DNA from: Prorocentrum cordatum
Taxonomy: Eukaryota; Sar; Dinophyceae; Prorocentrales; Prorocentraceae
NCBI GenBank assembly: GCA_963575745.1
Contig: CAUYUJ010006335.1
Location: 242,501-299,086 of the forward strand
DNA length: 56,586 nt
Reading direction: 5' to 3'
The notes under the pieces are model-generated. The model ran no database searches, was not told the DNA's origin, and was given only the letters and a program-made list of their open reading frames with translations. This document shows positions 21,186 through 31,505 of the stretch, piece after piece (the stretch's first letter is position 1; each line of letters opens with the position of its first letter). The translations under genes were made by a program, and so were the position numbers.

Positions 21186-23099
21186 ATGGACGTCTTCTCA
21201 GCGCAGCGAGCCGCGGAGAGGCGAGAGGAGAGGGACGCTCGCTCCGGGGACGCCCGCTGGGAGAGGGGCGAGCGCCAGAAGGAGGAAGAGGAGGAGGAGA
21301 GGCTGGCACAGCCGCGAAACAACAAGGAGGTAAGATCGCAGCAGCGCACCGCCCGGTGGGAGGCGGAGATGGCTTCGGAGTACAGGGGGCCAGCGGAGCA
21401 CGAGGACGAGGAGGGCGAGGAGGAGGCGGACGACGTCGACGACGTCGCCGAGCTGCCAGACGACGTCCCAGTGGGCGAGGAAGAGGAAGAGGAGGAGGAG
21501 GAGGAGGAGGAGGAGCAGCAGCAGCAGCCCGAGCCAGAGGAGGAAGAGGAGGAAGAGGAGGAGGAGGAGGCGGAAGCACTCGGTCGTGGCCACAGGCGAG
21601 GGAGGCAGCCGGACCGGTTCAACCCCACGCCGACGGCTCCGAAGTTGGCCCAGACGCGCAAGAGAACTGCGCGGAAGAGCCGCGGTTTCCTTGCTGGCCA
21701 CGCGGCCGCGGCCGCCGCGGCAGGCAAGGGGCGGCCGAGCGCGATCACGATCGAGGAGGCGGAAGCGGCGGCTGGGGAGGCCTTCTGGCCGTGGAGTTCG
21801 CCAGAACCGGACGAGGGGCGCGATTGGCGGCGGCGGCCGCTGCCGCGCGATTGGCGGCGCGCGCTGGCCGCCGGCGGCGCCGCTGCCGCGCCGGAGGCCA
21901 GGCCGGCCAAGGCCGCGGCCAAGGCTGTCGGCGCTTCGCAGGCCGTTGGCGCCTCGCCGGCTGGCGACTTCAAGCGCGCCTCGAAGGCCCTCCTGCCTTT
22001 CGGACGCCGAGCGGCGCCCGTGCCCGCGCCCGCGCCAGCAGCAGATGAGGCGGGCGGCGCCTCGCCTGGGCCCCGCGGCGTCTCGCGGCCGACCGCTCGG
22101 AAGAGCCCTGGCGCCCCGCCCGCGGCGAAGACGGAGGCCGCGCAGCCCGTTGTTGACGCCCCCATGCCAGCGGCTGAAGAGGCGGCTTCGCCAGCAGCAC
22201 AGGAGGAGCAGCCCGCCGGCCCTTCCGCGCCAGCAGCAGGAGAGACAGGCGCGGCTGCCGCCCACGGCGGGCGGTCTGGCGGCCAGCAAGGCGCCCAAAT
22301 TATCCTTGCATTCCTTCTGCCCTCCTCCTCCCTTCCTCCCTGCCTTCCTCCCTTCCTCCCTTCCTCCCTTCCTCCCGTCCTCCTCCCTTCCTCCCTTCCT
22401 CCTCCTCCATCCGCCCTCCCTTCCTCCCTCCTCCTCCTCCTCCAGGCGCGGGCGCCGGGTCGGCGAAAGCGGCCGGTGCCGCGCCCCGCGGGCAGCCTTC
22501 GGCGGGGCCGTCGGCGGCAGCATCGCGGCAGCCCCCGCGGCCGCTTGCGGCGACTGCCCCCGCCACCCCGGCGCGGCGGCGCCGGAGGGCGATCGCGCCC
22601 GCGGAGGCCAACGCGCCAGCGCCCGAGGAGCCCCCCTGCGGCCGCCGGCGGCCGCGAGAGCGCGAGGCCGCCGGCGCGGCGGCCAGCGAGGAGACAGACG
22701 CGCCCAGCCTCAAGCGTCGCTCTGCCGTGGAGCGACAACGGCTGCTGGAGCAGGAGCTGGCCGCCCGCGGACTGAGATACAAGGACGTGTGCGTCCCCCG
22801 AGAGCTCCGAGACCTCTATCTAGTTGCCTTCGGCACATCCGCCACCTTGGGCCTCTTGGGCCGTCTTGCAGGCCTCTTGGGCCGTCTTGGAAAGCTCTCC
22901 GGGCCCTGGCCCCTACAAGACGCAGGAGTGAGGACTGGACTAAGAGGCTGAGGCACAGGACTTGAGGACACGCCCATTCGCGCCCAGAGGCACGGCGGCG
23001 GATACCGCCGAAAAGAAGCAGCTGATCTCCGAGGCCATCCGCGCGGTTGCGGCCGCAGCCCCCCCCTCGGACCCGAGGGCTCGAGGGCGCGCCCCGTAG
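21186..23099 (+). CDS. Three-exon gene of unknown function, acidic Glu-rich protein
   Basis: Best model: join(21186..22290, 22446..22822, 22959..23099), 541 codons, 540 residues. ATG at 21186 sits in TGGCCATGG context; the frame extends upstream only via TTG. Residues 1-60 are charged (RRxER-rich). An acidic stretch follows with two Glu tracts and a QQQQ. Then come a basic segment (RTARKSRGF), Ala/Pro-rich linkers, a helical segment (VERQRLLEQELAARG) and a C-terminal AEKKQLISEAIRA. Codons are strongly G/C-ending. No domain I recognise; a nuclear or chromatin role would be a guess from composition only. Both introns keep frame exactly. Alternative end: a GT donor at 23096 and an acceptor at 23207 would skip the TAG and run to 23361. 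The gene lies inside the LINE2 insertion. Confidence 0.65.
22291..22445 (+). other. Intron 1 (GC-AG)
   Basis: Donor CAAG|GCGCCC, then a long CTTCC/CTCC pyrimidine tract, then acceptor CTCCAG|GCGCGG. It is 155 nt and joins the codon g+gc in frame. AGGCGC is present at both junctions. GC donors are known in dinoflagellates. Confidence 0.7.
22823..22958 (+). other. Intron 2 (GT-AG)
   Basis: Donor TATCTA|GTTGCC, acceptor GCACAG|GACTTG, 136 nt, phase 0. Without it, the reading would pass through a GGCCTCTTGGGCCGTCTT duplication and stop at 22951. Confidence 0.6.
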
Positions 23100-23660
23100 C
23101 GGGCGCGCCGCGGAGGTTTTCCTCCTCCTTCGCCGTCCTGCTTCCGTCACCCTTCCTTCTCCGTCACCCTTCCTTCTCCGTTCTCCTCCTCTCCGTCAGC
23201 CTTGCAGGGCGGCGGCCGGAATCGCACGTGCCAGAAGAAGCGCTCGTGCTGCGCGTAGGGGCCGCCTCAAATCCGGGCGACGGAAAACAAACTGCAACCG
23301 ATCGTTGTTGACGGCCTCCGGAGGCCGTCTCCCGGCCCCGGGATTGTCAAAAAACAGTTGAGGACGAAAAACCGGCCCCGGGGACATTGTCGAGAGCTTT
23401 GGGGCTCCACGTTGCAACAAATTGCAACGTCGGGGGTGGCGGCGCCTGAGGCGGCGGCGGCGGCGTGCTTGGACGGCGCAGCGGCGACGGCACCGGAGGC
23501 GGCGGCGACGGCGACGGCGACGGCGGCGGCGTGCTTGGAGGGTGGATCTGCCTGCGGCGTCGGACGGCCCCTTCCGCAGGGAAACCCGCATCGGCGGGCG
23601 AGGAGGAGGAGGCGGCGGAAGAGGAGGAGGGGCGACGGGGACCCAGAAATGTCCGAGCCG
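23100..23660. other. 3' flank of the Glu-rich gene, unassigned
   Basis: Starts pyrimidine-rich (CCTTCCTTCTCCGT twice) with a possible acceptor TTGCAG at 23202-23207. After that it is unique, with GGC-rich stretches near 23440-23550. No further gene called. Confidence 0.4.
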
Positions 23661-23664
23661 GGGA

Positions 23665-24050
23665 GGGTCCGGACCGGGGAGGGTCCGGACCCCCGGGGGT
23701 CCGGACCCAGTGGGTCCGGACCCAGGGGGTCCGGACCGGGGGGGGTCCGGACCGGGGGGGTCGTCGTCGGCGCCTTCCTCCGCCGCCGTCGTCGTCGCCT
23801 TCCTCCGCCGTCGTCGTCGCCTTCCTCCGCCGTCGTCGTCGTCGCCCCGCGCGCGCCCGCCAGCCAGGTGCTCGTCTTCATGGGTGTCTTCATGGGTCCT
23901 GGGGGTCCTGGGGTCCCGGGTCCTGGGGTCCTGGGAAGTCCAAGAGGATCCTGGATTCAGGTCCCGGGGTCTTTTGAGGTCCTGGGGTCCTGGGTTCAGG
24001 TCCTGGGTCCTGAGGTATTTTAAGGTTCGAGCGGGTCCTGGGGTCCTGAC
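23665..24050 (+). repeat. GGTCCGGACC array (right), GTCGTC tract and GGTCCTGG array
   Basis: GGTCCGGACC units at 23665-23762, a GCCGTCGTCGTC tract to about 23850, then GGTCCTGGG(GTC) units at 23893-24050. Confidence 0.9.
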
Positions 24051-24270
24051 TCCGGTTCGGACGGTTCGGTTCCGCCGGTCCGGTCCGGTTCGGCCGGTTC
24101 GGTTCCGCCTGGTTGGCCGGTTCGGTTCGGCCGGTTCGGTTTCCGCCGGTTCGGTTCGGCCGGTTCGGTTCGCACAGCGGGCCGGTTCGGTTCGGCCGGT
24201 TCGGTTTGGCCGGCCGGTTCGGTTCGGCCGGTTCGGTTCCAGACCCGGTTCTCGGTTCTCGGTTCGGTTC
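24051..24270 (+). repeat. GGTTCG-rich array, right
   Basis: Same motif and strand as 19545-19770 (GGTTCGGCCGGTTCGG units), ending just before LINE2 sequence resumes. Confidence 0.9.
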
Positions 24271-24286
24271 GCGGCCATCATGCAAG

Positions 24287-24770
24287 ATGACTCTTACGTG
24301 TTCCTCAGGGAAAGTTGGCAGGTCCATCGCTCGGAGGTTGTCGAAGCTAGGCTTTCACTACCGTTCGGCCCTGGAGGTTCTGGGGATTGAGGTGAATGCT
24401 GGTCGTCCCATGCGGCGCGGTCGTCTTCGGGATCGAGTGGCTCGGGTTCGTAAACTCGTCTTCAGCGTGTTCAAATGGCGGGGCCCCTGGCCGCTAGATT
24501 CGCCAAGCAGGCCCTACCCTCGGTCATGCAGTACGGGGTGGGGGTTCACGGGGCCCCTCCGCAGTTAGTCGAGGCTATGGGGCGAATCATGCGTGGCACC
24601 TGGTGCGCACCAGGATCCACCACTTCGGCATGACTTACGTCGTGCCTACAGGGTTCCATGTATGAAGATCCCCACGTTGCCTGCTGGACACAGCCGATAT
24701 TCCAATGGGCCCTACTCTTTCGTGACAAAGGTTCTGAGCATAGCGTTCTCCAGCGTGCGTGGCGCCGTCA

Positions 24771-24817
<47 letters not shown>

Positions 24818-26150
24818 ATCCTTCGTGCAGCTAAGCCATGGGCTCATGTCGCTGGACCCACAGGCGCTATGCTGATGGCTGTCAAGGCGTTAGGTTGGAC
24901 GTCGGTTTCAGCAGCCAGACTTGCCGCGGATGTCGGCGACCAACTGGATCTTTTAGTTGATGCGCCGACGACGGTGCGAGACGTGGCACGAGCTGCAGCA
25001 GTTCGTCGCCTATGGGAGGCCTGGAGTAAACGACCCAACCCAGCCGATGAGGGCATGGACCCCAAGGGGCCTCTCGGATATTGGATGGGACCCATCATTG
25101 GCGCCCTCAAAAATCGACCCCATGATCCTGAAGTTGGCCCTGAGCGGGGCCCCGAGAGACCCTGGAAGCTGACGGTCTTGCAGGACGGGCTCTTAAGGGC
25201 ACTTGTGGGGGGAGGTCTGTGGTCCCCGCAACGACTTTATCGGCACGGTTATGCGCGCACGTCATGTTGTCCTGCATGTACATGTGAAGTGTGCACATCA
25301 TACCATATACCTTGGGAGTGTGACGGACGAGCTGAGTTACAGTGTGAAGCCATGCGGAGTGTTGATACACGTGGCCTCCCTCCTCGCTCTCACGGCTCCT
25401 GGTTTTGGACGCGTGGCGTGGCCCCGCGCTCGTGCGCGCCGCCTGTCCCCCGTCGAGATGAGAGTGGACGATGGCACATCCAGTGCGGATCCCTCGGCCT
25501 CGTCACTGGGGACATCTACACATACGGCGCGTGCAGAAAAGTGTGGTACTGGCCTGGGGCGAACCGAGCGGGATGGGGTTCATTACATATAGTATGCGTG
25601 ATATCCAGCTACATGTATATGGAGCCCTACCTGGACCCGTTCAGAGTTCACCCCGAGCTGAGCTATATGCGTTTTTGCAATTTTTACAGGTTTGTATTCT
25701 GCCCCTGCATGTGTATACTGATTTTTATGGCCTCGTCGAGGGCCTCGAGCTCGGTCCTGGGCTTAGCTGTGGTCCCAGGCGCCCGGATACTGACCTCTGG
25801 GAGGCCATCTGGAGGAAGATTGAGGACCATGGAGGCCTTGGAGAGGCCCTTCGGGTGTCTCACGTGCGTGGCCACCAGGCTGGCGATAGCCTGGAGGCTC
25901 GCTCTAACAGATGGGCTGACCTGGCTGCGCAGCAGGGGCGGGATCTGCACGCAGCAAGTGGGCAAGCTTTCGCAGCAATGCAGATCGCCTTGAACTCCGT
26001 TCGGGGCACCATCAAGTGGCTGCTGCAGGCTCATGAGTCTCACGTGTCCCACGGCAGAGTGGACGCCTTCACTCGGCCCAGGAAGCTGACATCTAAGAAG
26101 GTGGATCGCAAGATCGTCGAGCTTGAGGCTCACCAAAAACATGTGTGTGT
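24287..26150 (+). pseudogene. LINE2 ORF2, 3' part: RT-connection and RNase H
   Basis: Resumes with TCSSGKVGRSIARRLSKLG and RALEVLGIEVNAGRPMRRGR-type residues of the post-YADD RT region. A typical MQYGVGVHGAPPQLVEAM segment then appears in another frame. A 43-nt T run at 24773-24815 interrupts the coding. Next come AKPWAHVAGPTGAMLMAVKA, a Cys-rich segment (CCPACTCEVC), and RNase H motifs: GDIYTYGA where GDIYTDGA is expected (catalytic Asp to Tyr), RAELYAFLQFL, VYTDFYGLVEG, HVRGHQ and NRWADLAAQQG. Several frameshifts split these motifs. The protein would degrade RNA in the RNA-DNA hybrid; this copy cannot. Confidence 0.8.
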
Positions 26151-26159
26151 GTGTGTTTT

Positions 26160-26280
26160 CCCAACCATCCTGTGGTGTTGGGTCCTCGTTTTGAAGAGAC
26201 AGCGCCCCGCGTCCCACCTCCTCTCCTCCTCCTCCCCCTCCTCGCCCTCCTCCCTCCTCCCCCTCCTTGCCTCTGCTCTC
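26160..26280 (+). repeat. Module boundary S1
   Basis: CCCAACCATCCTGTGGTG (from 26160) followed by TTGGGTCCTCGTTTTGAAG, then CTCC-rich sequence into the first 77-bp units. It follows a (TG)n stretch at the end of LINE2. Confidence 0.85.
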
Positions 26281-27220
26281 GGCGCACCCCTCACACGTTT
26301 CGTAGCCCCATAGGGAGCTCCACTGAAGGTCCCAGTGGCACAGCCCGCATGCGGTTCCCCCACCCAGGGCAGCGTTTCGTAGCCCCATAGGGAGCTCCAC
26401 TGAAGGTCCCAGTGGCGCAGCCCGCATGCGGTTCCCCCACCCAGGGCAGCGTTTCGCAGCCCCATAAAAGGGGGCTCCACCGAAGTTCCCAGTGGCACAG
26501 CCCGCATGGGGTTCCCCCCGCCCAGGGCAGCGTTTCGTAGCCCCATAGGGAGCTCCACCGAAGGTCCCAGTGGCACAGCCCGCATGCGGTTCCCACACCC
26601 AGGGCAGCGTTTCGTAGCCCCATAGGGGGCTCCACCGAAGGTCACAGTGGCACAGCCCGCATGCGGTTCCCCCACCCAGGGCAGCGTTTCGTGGCCCCAC
26701 AGGGAGCTCCACCGAAGGTCACAGTGGCACAGCCCGCATGCGGTTCCCCCACCCAGGGCAGCGGTTCGTTGCCCCATAGGGAGCTCCACCGAAGGTCACA
26801 GTGGCACAGCCCGCATGCGGTTCCCCTACCCAGGGCAGCGCTTCGTGGCCCCATAGGGAGCTCCACCGAATGTCCCAGTGGCACAGCCCGCATGCGGTTC
26901 CCCCGCCCAGGGCAGCGTTTCGTGGCCCCATAGGGAGCTCCACCGAAGGTTCCAATGGCACAGCCCGCATGCGGTTCCCCCTGGCCCCATAGGGAGCTCC
27001 ACCGAAGGTCCCAGTGGCGCAGCTCGTATGCGGTTCCCCCACCCAGGGCAGCGTCTCGTAGCCCCATAGGGAGCTCCACCGAAAGTCCCAGTGGCACAGC
27101 CCGCATGCGGTTCCCTCACCCAGGGCAGCGTTTCGTGACCCCATAGGGAGCTCCACCGAAGGTCCCAGTGGCGCAGTTCGCATGCATCCCCCCCCACCCA
27201 GTACAGCGCTTCGCGGCCCC
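26281..27220 (+). repeat. Satellite block A, 77-bp units
   Basis: Tandem units sharing the core CCCCATAGGGAGCTCCACCG, then AAGGTCCCAGTGGCACAGCC, and ending in GGTTCCCCCACCCAGGGCAG. Period 77 bp between clear unit starts (for example 26301 and 26378); one unit near 26955 is shortened. Confidence 0.95.
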
Positions 27221-27276
27221 ATACGGGGCTCCCCCGAATGCGATGCCCACAACTGCATATGGTTGGGTCCTTCGCC

Positions 27277-27351
<75 letters not shown>

Positions 27352-27490
27352 TTTTTTTTTTTGTGTTGTTGTTGTTGTTATTCTTCTTCTTCTTTTTCTT
27401 CTCCCCAACCATCCTGTGGTGTTGGGTCCTCGTTTTGAAGAGACGACGCCCCGCGTTCCTCACCTTCTCCTCCCCCCCCCTCCCTCCTCC

Positions 27491-27543
<53 letters not shown>

Positions 27544-27545
27544 CC
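27221..27545 (+). repeat. Module boundary S2 with 72-nt poly(T) and (ATC)n
   Basis: ATGGTTGGG at 27259-27267, T run 27279-27350 (72 nt), then TTG/TTC-rich DNA, CCCAACCAT at 27404-27412, the GTTTTGAAGAGAC block, and an (ATC)n array at about 27493-27542. Confidence 0.9.
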
Positions 27546-28985
27546 ACCGATTTCGGCACACCCCTCACACGCTTCGTGGCCCCATAGGGAGCTCCACCGA
27601 AGGCCCCAGTGGCAGGGTCCGCATGCCTCCCCGCCACACATTTCTGCACATCCCTCACACGTTTCGTGGCCCCATAGGGAGCTCCACCGAAGGCCTCAGT
27701 GGCAGGGTCCGCATGCCTCCCCAGCACCCATTTCGGCACACCGCTCACACGTTTCGTGGCCCCATAGGGAGCCCCACCGAAGGCCCGAGTGGCAGGGTCG
27801 GCATGCCTCCCCACCGCACATTTCGGCACACCCCTCACACGTTTCGTGGCCCTATAGGGAGCTCCACCGAAGGCCCGAGTGGCAGGGTCCGCATGCCTCC
27901 CCAGCACCCATTTCGGCAACCCCTCACACGTTTCGTGGCCCCACAGGGAGCTCCACCGAAGGCCCCAGCGCTGCCGTCCGCATGCGTCCCGCACACCCAT
28001 TACGGCACACCCCTCACACGTTTCGTGGCCCCACAGGGAGCTCCACCGAAGGCCCCAGTGCTGCCGTCCGCATGCGTCCCGCACACCCATTTCGGCACAC
28101 CCCTCACACGTTTCGTGGCCCCATAGGGAGCTCCACCGGAGGCCCCATGGCTGCCGTCCGCATGCGTCCCGCACACCCATTTCGGCACACCCCTCACACG
28201 TTTCGTGGCCCCACAGGGAGCTCCACCGAAGGCCCCAGTGCTGCCGTCCGCATGCGTCCCGCACACCCATTTCGGCACACCCCTCACACGTTTCGTGGCC
28301 CCCTAGGGAGCTCCACCGAAGGCCCCATGGCTGCCGTCCGCATGCGTCCCGCACACCCATTTCGGCACACCCCTCACACGTTTCGTGGCCCCATAGGGAG
28401 CTCCACCGAAGGCCCCAGTGACTGGGTTCGCATGCCTCCCCACCACACATTTCGGCACACCCCTCACACGTTTCGTGGCACCATAGGGAGCTCCACCGAA
28501 GGCCCCAGTGGCCTGATTCGTATGCCTCCCCAACACCAATTTCGGCACATCCCTCACACGTTTCGTGGCCCCATGGGGATTTCCACTGAAGGCCCCAGTG
28601 GCTGCGTTCGCATGCGCCCCCACACCCATTTCGGCACAAGATATAAATAACACGTTAAAGAAGCCCGCGCAACGGTTCGTGGCACCATAGGGAGCTACCA
28701 CCGAAGGCCCCGTGCTGCCGGTTCGCATGCCACCCACACCCATTTCGGCACACCCCTCACACGTTTCGTGGCCCCAAGGGAGCTCCACCGAAGGCCCCAG
28801 TGGCAGGGTCCGCATGTCCCCCCACCACCCATTTCGGCACACCCCTCACACGTTTAGTGGCTCCATAGGGAGCTCCACCGAAGGCCCCAGTGGCAGGGTC
28901 CGCATGCCTCCCCACCACCCATTTCGGCACACCCCTCAAACGGTTCGTGGCCCCATAGGGAGATCCACCGAAGACGGTACTCACA
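27546..28985 (+). repeat. Satellite block B, 90-bp units
   Basis: Units share the core of block A but carry GGGTCCGCATGCCTCCCC and CATTTCGGCACACCCCTCAC instead of the 77-bp tail. Period 90 bp (27575, 27665, 27755). A break at about 28638-28670 inserts unrelated ATATAAATAACACG sequence. Confidence 0.95.
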
Positions 28986-29042
28986 CCAGCATTACTCACA
29001 ACTGCATATGGTTGGGTCCTTCGCCAGGCTAATTTCCCAACC
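28986..29042 (+). repeat. Module boundary, right terminus
   Basis: AACTGCATATGGTTGGGTCC then TTCGCCAGGCTAATTT, and CCCAACC at 29036-29042, after which the sequence diverges (TAGGGC). Confidence 0.85.
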
Positions 29043-29254
29043 TAGGGCTTTGCGCGATCCCCACCAGCCCTTCACACAGCAACAAAACTCTTGCGAAGCA
29101 TGCCGACAGTCGTGTTTTTCAGGCGTGTGTCCGCTGGGCCCCGCATATCTCCCCTGTTCCTCCTTCCTCCCGCCTCCTTGTACATCCTCCTTGTGGGGGG
29201 AGCGGGAGAAGGACGAGGCGGAGGAGGAGGGAGAGAAAGCGCGCCTCGTGGATT
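29043..29254. other. Unique sequence between modules
   Basis: No gene recognised. Unrelated to the satellite. Confidence 0.4.
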
Positions 29255-29645
29255 GAGTCGTTTGGGGTTTCTCGTCCTGGTGTGAGTCGTTCGGGCCCTT
29301 CTTCCTGGTGTGAGTCGTTCGGGCTCTTCGTGGTGTGAGTCGGTCGGGCTCTTCGTCCTGGTGTGAGTCGTTCGGGCTTCTCGTGGTGTGAGTTGTTCGG
29401 GCCCCTCATCCTGGTGTGAGTCGTTCGGGCCCTCCTCCTGGTGTGACTCGTTCGGGCTCCTCGTGGTGTGAGTCGTTCGGGGCCCGCGTCGTGGTGTGAG
29501 TCCTTCGGGCTCCTCGTGGTGTGAGTCTTTCGGGCGCCTCGTCCTGGTGTGAGTCGTTCGGGCCCCTCCTTGTGGTGTGAGTCGTTCGGGCTCTTCGTGG
29601 TGTGAGTCGTTCGGGCCCCTCGTCCTGATGTGAGTCGTTCGGGCT
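29255..29645 (+). repeat. 28/25-bp alternating minisatellite
   Basis: GTGTGAGTCGTTCGGGCCCC-type long units (about 28 bp, ending TCCTG) alternate with short units (25 bp, ending TCGTG). The order L-S-L-S-L repeats, giving a higher-order period of about 134 bp. Confidence 0.9.
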
Positions 29646-29890
29646 CCTCGTGGGGCCTCTTGGGGGCCTCTTGGAGCCTCGTGGGGCCTCTTGGGGGCCT
29701 CTTGGGGGCCTCTTGGGGGCCTCCTGGGGGTCCTTGGGGCCTCGGTGGGCCTCTTGGGGCCTCGTGGGGCATCTTGGGGGCCTCTTGGGGGCCTCTTGGG
29801 GCCGCTTGGGGGCCTCTGGGGGGCCTCTTGGAGGCCTCTTGGGAGCCTCCTGGGGGCCTCTTGGGGCCATCTTGGGGCCTCTTGCGACCT
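29646..29890 (+). repeat. GGGGCCTCTT minisatellite
   Basis: Units of 12-15 bp built on TTGGGGGCCTC, imperfect. Adjacent to the previous array. Confidence 0.92.
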
Positions 29891-30288
29891 CCGCAGAAAC
29901 GCACAGGAGAGCTGCGCCCTGAGAAGGACAAAATGAGCCCAACACCTTAATACAAGCAATGATTTTGCTATGAGGGAAGATGAGCGCGGCCCCCTCAGAA
30001 GGCCAACATGGGGCCAACACCCTCGTAAAACCAATGATTTCTGCTTCAACGACGAGTTGAGGGGCCAAACTCCCCTCCCCCCCTCGGGACCAGAATCCTC
30101 GTGAGGGTCGTCGTTTTTTGGCCCTCCCAGGAGTCGAACAAAAAACCCTTGACACCACTCGGCCCGCCCTCTCCAGGTCCAGGGGAGGGGGTAGGGGGAG
30201 GGGTAAACCCCTCCCCGAAGGGGAAGAAGGGGGGTTGAGGACAGAGCGGGCTCTCTAAACCACTCACGCCCAAAGGGCTGGTGGGATG
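29891..30288. other. Unique spacer
   Basis: Contains a near-duplicate pair: GGCCAACACC...CAATGATTT near 29938-29960 and 30008-30040. No gene recognised. Confidence 0.4.
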
Positions 30289-30434
30289 CCCAACCATCCT
30301 GTGGTGTTGGGGGTTCCCCCCCCCTCGCTTGAAGAGACGATCGCCCCGGCGTCCCACCTCCTCTCCTCCTCCTCCTCCCCCTCCCTCGCCCTCCTCCCTC
30401 CTCCCCCCTCCTTGCCTCTGCTATCGGCAGCAAC
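30289..30434 (+). repeat. Module boundary S3, left terminus
   Basis: CCCAACCATCCTGTGGTG at 30289, followed by a C-rich variant of the GAAGAGACG block and CTCC-rich DNA. Confidence 0.85.
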
Positions 30435-31130
30435 CCCCTCACAATAAACGTTTCGTGCCCACATAGGAGCTTCCACGAAGGCAGAAGGTCCCAGTGGCAC
30501 AGCCCGCATGCGGTTCCTCCACCCAGGGCAGCGTTTCGTAGCCCCATAGGGAGCTCCACCGAAGGTCCCAGTGGCACAGCCCGCATGCGGTTCCCCCACC
30601 CAGGGCAGCGTTTCGTAGCCCCATAGGGAGCTCCACCGAAGGTCCCAGTGGCACAGCCCGCATGCGGTTCCCCCACCCTGGGCAGCGTTTCGTAGCCCCA
30701 TAGGGAGCTCCACCGAAGTTCCCAGTGGCACAGCCCGCATGGGGTTCCCCCACCCAGGGCAGCGTTTCGTAGCCCCATAGGGAGCTCCCCCCCACCCCCC
30801 CAAACACCGAAGGTCCCAGTGGCGCAGCCCGTATGCGGTTCCCCCACCCAGGGCAGCGTTTCGTGGCCCCATAGGGAGCCCCACCGAAGGTCACAGTGGC
30901 ACAGCCCGCATGCGGTTCCCCCACCCAGGGCAGCGTTTCGTAGCCCCATAGGGAGCTCCACCGAAGGTCCCAGTGGCACAGCCCGCATGCGGTTCCTTCA
31001 CCCAGGGCAGCGTTTCGTGGCCCCATAGGGAGCTCCACCGGAGGCCCCATAGAGGGCTCCACCGAAGGCCCCACCCAGGAACGTTTTGTGGTCCCACAGG
31101 GAGCTCCATCGAAGGCCCCAGGCGCTGCGC
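30435..31130 (+). repeat. Satellite block C, 77-bp units
   Basis: Same 77-bp type as block A, about eight units. The last units (31040-31130) are rearranged. Confidence 0.93.
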
Positions 31131-31329
31131 CCGCATGCGGGGCGCCTGTGGGGCCCGCAGCTTCAGGTTCGAAACCGAACGAATATTCAGTTCTCGTAGC
31201 TGTCGTCACTGTTGTGCTCTTCGGAGGGCGCCCAGTGTTGTCTTGCGCCTCGTCCGTGCCGTGGCGCAGTGCCCATGACAACAGGGGCCATGCCTCTCGC
31301 CACTCGTAGTTTGCGTGCCCCCCTCCTTC
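31131..31329. other. Unique insert before boundary S4
   Basis: About 200 bp with no satellite similarity and no recognised gene. Confidence 0.4.
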
Positions 31330-31505
31330 GTCTCATTTCCCTCGCGGTATTCGCAGCTGCATATGGTTGGGTCCTTCGCCAGGCTAATTTTTTCCAACCA
31401 TCCTGTGGTGTTTGGTCCTCGTTTTGAAGAGACAGCGCCCCGCGTCCCACCTCCTCTCCTCCTCCCCCTCCTCGCCCTCCTCCCTCCTCCCCCTCCTTGC
31501 CTCTG
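31330..31505 (+). repeat. Module boundary S4
   Basis: ATGGTTGGG (31363-31371), TCCTTCGCCAGGCTAATT, then CCAACCAT (31394-31401) and the CCTCGTTTTGAAGAGAC block. Confidence 0.88.

Larger units (their letters stand above)
19545..24276 (+). mobile_element. 4.7-kb insertion inside LINE2, carrying a gene
   Basis: LINE2 coding sequence stops at about 19544 and resumes at about 24287. Near-identical 10-mers ATCATGAAAG (19535-19544) and ATCATGCAAG (24277-24286) lie at the two edges and may be a target-site duplication. Both ends of the block are GGTTCG-rich arrays in the same orientation. Inside these lie GGTCCGGACC arrays, and inside those an SL relic and a three-exon gene. I know of no described element with this layout. 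It could instead be an ordinary genomic segment captured by recombination between arrays. Confidence 0.55.
15435..26159 (+). mobile_element. LINE retrotransposon 2, split by a 4.7-kb insertion
   Basis: Order on the plus strand: leader (15435-15731), ORF1 (15732-16679), G-rich spacer, ORF2 endonuclease and RT (about 17060-19544), foreign block (19545-24276), then the rest of ORF2 with RT-connection, a Cys-rich segment and RNase H (24287-26150). It ends at the TG-rich junction with the satellite array. The zinc finger, EEP, YADD and RNase H motifs define a non-LTR element of a lineage distinct from LINE1 and LINE3. It is inactive: in-frame stops at 15852-15854 and 19145-19147, frameshifts after 24500, and the insertion. 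Confidence 0.88.

Noticed and set aside
20138-22738. 866-codon minus-strand frame
   Set aside because: Antisense to the Glu-rich gene and to GGTCCGGACC arrays; low complexity, and the plus strand has SL, introns in frame and coding bias.
29072-30988. 638-codon minus-strand frame, and similar long frames at 27116-28639, 32847-34364 and 35929-36942
   Set aside because: They run through satellite units. Units of 77 and 89 bp are not multiples of three, and the frames mix unrelated repeats; openness comes from the stop-poor GC-rich unit.
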